Assembly: GCF_965212185.1 (NCBI RefSeq)
Contig: NZ_OZ243102.1
Coordinates: 124,001-188,000, forward strand
DNA length: 64,000 nucleotides
Reading direction: 5' to 3'
Origin: Ekhidna sp965212185
GTDB taxonomy: Bacteria; Bacteroidota; Bacteroidia; Cytophagales; Cyclobacteriaceae
The first letter of the stretch is position 1. Each line of letters opens with the position of its first letter. The notes below the pieces were generated by a model. That model searched no databases, was not told the DNA's origin, and was given only the letters and a program-made list of their open reading frames with translations. Made by a program: the position numbers and the translations under genes. This document shows, piece after piece, positions 62,373 to 64,000 of this stretch.

Positions 62373-62461
62373 ACATCTGAATTGTAAGCATGGTTACATT
62401 GTTGATATATACAGCATCTGTTTGATGTGATGTATCGTACATTCTATAAAAATTCACTGAT

Positions 62462-63097
62462 ATGAAATATTTTGTACTAATAGCAAGCTTCATTTTATTA
62501 AGCTGTCAAACCCAAGGGAATGAGAGTAATAAATCACCCAAAGACGTTTCAGAAATTAATTATCAAGCATTGGATACCGCCACATTTGCTGGCGGCTGTT
62601 TTTGGTGTGTTGAGGCTTCTTTCGAGCAGATACAAGGAGTTATAGAGGCTGTTTCAGGATACGCTGGTGGGAAAAAGTCGACTGCAGACTATCGATTAGT
62701 TAGTTCAGGTAGAACAGATCATGCAGAAGCAGTGCAGGTTTATTATGATCCTTCAGTGATCGATTATGAAACTCTCTTAGAGATTTTCTTCACGGCTCAT
62801 GACCCTACTCAATTAAATAGGCAAGGTCCTGATGTTGGGACTCAGTATCGATCTGAGATTTTCTATCACGATGAGGAACAAATGAAGCTCGCCGAAGTAA
62901 AGATGAATGAGCTTGCTTCTGAGTTTACCGATCCTATCGTTACTAAATTAAGCAAGCTAGAAGGCTTTTATAGGGCAGAGGAGTATCATCAGGATTACGA
63001 AGAAAAAAATCCTAACAATGGCTATATCGTGAATGTATCCCGTCCTAAAATCGAGAAAGTAGCCAAGAAGTTTAAGGATCTATTGAAATCAAATTAA
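62462..63097 (+). CDS. msrA: Peptide-methionine (S)-S-oxide reductase, lipoprotein
   Basis: A 211-residue MsrA with a lipoprotein signal (FILLSC). The catalytic Cys is in FAGGCFWCVEASFE, followed by SGYAGG, DHAEAVQV and DVGTQYRSEIFY, all family marks. It repairs methionine-S-oxide in envelope proteins with a thiol reductant. It is exported, which is unusual for cytosolic MsrA but common in Bacteroidota. It stands alone. Confidence 0.95.
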   Translation: MKYFVLIASFILLSCQTQGNESNKSPKDVSEINYQALDTATFAGGCFWCVEASFEQIQGVIEAVSGYAGGKKSTADYRLVSSGRTDHAEAVQVYYDPSVIDYETLLEIFFTAHDPTQLNRQGPDVGTQYRSEIFYHDEEQMKLAEVKMNELASEFTDPIVTKLSKLEGFYRAEEYHQDYEEKNPNNGYIVNVSRPKIEKVAKKFKDLLKSN

Positions 63098-63129
63098 CCT
63101 TTTTTTGTGTCTTTTGAAGGGCTGTGGAT

Positions 63130-63645
63130 TTATCTAAAAAAGTCCTCAATCGCATCTACGGCGCACTTCTTACGTTCTCCTTCAATACCTGAAACAATGG
63201 AAAAAGGAAGGTCATGTTCTATTAGATAGTTTTTGTAGATATCAAAGAAATGTTTGCGCATATTTGGGTGCTCTCGTTGTGGATCTGGTATCCAGGGGAT
63301 ATCAATATTATTCAGCAAGTAAAAATCGTATGTTCGAGAATTGAGTTGCTCTTCAATCCATTCATCTGTACTTCCAAATCTGTGATCACTCCATATTTTG
63401 ATCACAATCAAGTTTGTATCACATATCAAATATTGATTGGCATAAGTGGCTTTTTCATCTTCCCACGATAGTTGACCTTCAGCAATCGCTTTAAGATCGT
63501 GTTGTTCATAATCTCGATCTAACCGATCAAGATAGAAACGTGCATATTCTGGTACCCATTCTGTGTCATAATGTCTAGCAAGATGTTGACAAAGCTCACT
63601 TTTACCTGTGGATTCCGGTCCAAGAATGGCTATTCTCTTAATCAT
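63130..63645 (-). CDS. NadR-like nicotinamide-riboside-kinase-type ATPase
   Basis: A 171-residue P-loop protein with Walker A GPESTGKSELC (about 8-18), matching the kinase domain of NadR, which phosphorylates nicotinamide riboside. The adenylyltransferase domain of NadR is absent. DTNLIVIKIW and IPWIPDPQREHP are typical of the family. It starts inside the end of the upstream DUF559 gene (8-bp overlap). A link to the kynurenine/NAD genes at 3-8 kb is possible but not required. Confidence 0.85.
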   Translation of the reverse strand: MIKRIAILGPESTGKSELCQHLARHYDTEWVPEYARFYLDRLDRDYEQHDLKAIAEGQLSWEDEKATYANQYLICDTNLIVIKIWSDHRFGSTDEWIEEQLNSRTYDFYLLNNIDIPWIPDPQREHPNMRKHFFDIYKNYLIEHDLPFSIVSGIEGERKKCAVDAIEDFFR

Positions 63646-64000
63646 TTTCAGCTGTTAACTCACCCCTGAAATTTTGGAGAAATTTCTTCCCCTCTCTTTC
63701 AAGAGAGGGGTTAGGGGAGAGTTCTTTTTCTAATCTGTCAGACACTTTATCCCAGTTTTTAAGGACATCTTCATTTGAAAATCGAACAATTGAATAGCCC
63801 ATACTTTTCAAAATATCTTCACGAATTCTATCATATTGGACTTGAAGTTTATGGATGTTTCCATCTAACTCTATAATGAGTTTCTTTTCGAAGCAAAAAA
63901 AATCTGCTATGAAATAAGATCTACTTTCATGTTCAATTATATACTGTCTATTGATTTTGCAGTTTAAAAACTTACGATTCCTTTTTTTTGCCCAAAAGTA
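63638..64000 (-). CDS. DUF559 endonuclease-domain protein (5' end outside window)
   Basis: The frame runs in from the right edge and stops at 63638, giving 120 visible residues. They contain the DUF559/Vsr-like nuclease core: IIELDGNIHKLQ with the acidic and His residues, DRIREDILKSMGYSIVRF and the closing FSNEDVLKN. After residue about 95 the protein continues into a Ser/Pro/Glu-Arg tail (SPNPSLEREG) that is encoded by an inverted repeat; such tails are common on DUF559 proteins. Its stop overlaps the start of the NadR-like gene by 8 bp. Confidence 0.85.
   Translation of the reverse strand, partial: YFWAKKRNRKFLNCKINRQYIIEHESRSYFIADFFCFEKKLIIELDGNIHKLQVQYDRIREDILKSMGYSIVRFSNEDVLKNWDKVSDRLEKELSPNPSLEREGKKFLQNFRGELTAEND
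63689..63710. repeat. Inverted repeat inside the DUF559 tail
   Basis: CCCCTCTC and GAGAGGGG form a perfect 8-bp stem with loop TTTCAA. The repeat and its flanks (CCCCTAAC, CAGGGGTG on the coding strand) code for the SPNPSLEREG tail of the DUF559 protein. Such GC-rich repeats often occur in many copies in Bacteroidota genomes. Confidence 0.7.

Noticed and set aside
1..64000. CRISPR arrays, insertion sequences, prophage genes, rRNA
   Set aside because: No regularly spaced repeats, transposase, integrase, phage structural gene or rRNA sequence was found on reading both strands.

Overview
The window is a dense, low-GC stretch of a chromosome from a member of the Bacteroidota, most likely of the order Cytophagales. 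The main evidence is the gliding lipoprotein gene gldH, a GWxTD-domain protein, DUF3667, a SusC-like TonB-dependent receptor with a carboxypeptidase-regulatory N-domain, many short lipoproteins, a class-wide lack of Shine-Dalgarno sequences, and -7 boxes of the TAnnTTTG type. The genus cannot be fixed from the sequence alone. No phage, insertion sequence, CRISPR array or rRNA is visible. The window opens inside dxs and closes inside a DUF559 gene.

Layout. 1-3.1 kb: the 3' half of dxs, an MltF-like lytic transglycosylase lipoprotein and a small TerB-like protein. 3.0-8.4 kb: a kynurenine (tryptophan/NAD) cluster, with haao-kynU-kmo on the minus strand and an SDR plus an aminomuconate-semialdehyde-type dehydrogenase divergently on the plus strand. 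8.4-14.6 kb: a zinc-ribbon membrane protein, an M19 dipeptidase lipoprotein, a CarboxypepD_reg protein, an ArsR-like regulator, a YjjG-type HAD phosphatase, pruA and a VOC protein. 14.6-17.4 kb: a two-component island in which one protein has a phosphoacceptor histidine but no ATPase domain, while its neighbour has an intact ATPase domain but Asp in place of the histidine. 17.4-18.1 kb: tRNA-Asn flanked by two partial tRNA-Asn copies that carry GC-rich hairpin inserts in their loops, then a 21-bp direct repeat ahead of hsp20. 18.1-20.2 kb: hsp20 and a DegP/HtrA protease.

20.2-24.6 kb: a compact type III polyketide synthase locus (FAD reductase, UbiA prenyltransferase, type III PKS, methyltransferase) ending against an EF-hand protein. 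24.7-29.7 kb: an alpha-aminoadipate-semialdehyde-type dehydrogenase, a small membrane protein, a beta-lactamase-fold lipoprotein, and a tightly overlapping operon of acyl carrier protein, cytochrome P450 and a GNAT-like protein. 29.8-38.5 kb: DUF3667, a YceI-porin-YceI group, fhs, DinB, a Crp/Fnr regulator, an S41 protease, a thioesterase, a beta-barrel-like protein and tRNA-Ala. 38.5-48.7 kb: NlpC/P60, dps, a methyltransferase, GWxTD, rlmB, manC, recQ, purD, ricT and gldH. 48.7-64 kb: a DUF4011-type SF1 helicase with a degenerate C-terminal nuclease-like tail, an HhH protein, hemA, a WG-repeat protein, a PAS-PAS-GAF histidine kinase with a single-domain response regulator, rnhB, a TonB-dependent receptor, msrA, a NadR-like kinase and a truncated DUF559 gene.

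Most of the window is housekeeping and lifestyle genes of an aerobic marine-type gliding heterotroph: amino-acid oxidation (kynurenine, proline and lysine semialdehyde dehydrogenases), envelope remodelling, and stress proteins. Four places stand out as possibly undescribed: the complementary split-kinase pair, the ACP-P450-GNAT mini-cluster, the type III PKS locus with its EF-hand neighbour, and the nested tRNA-Asn remnants.
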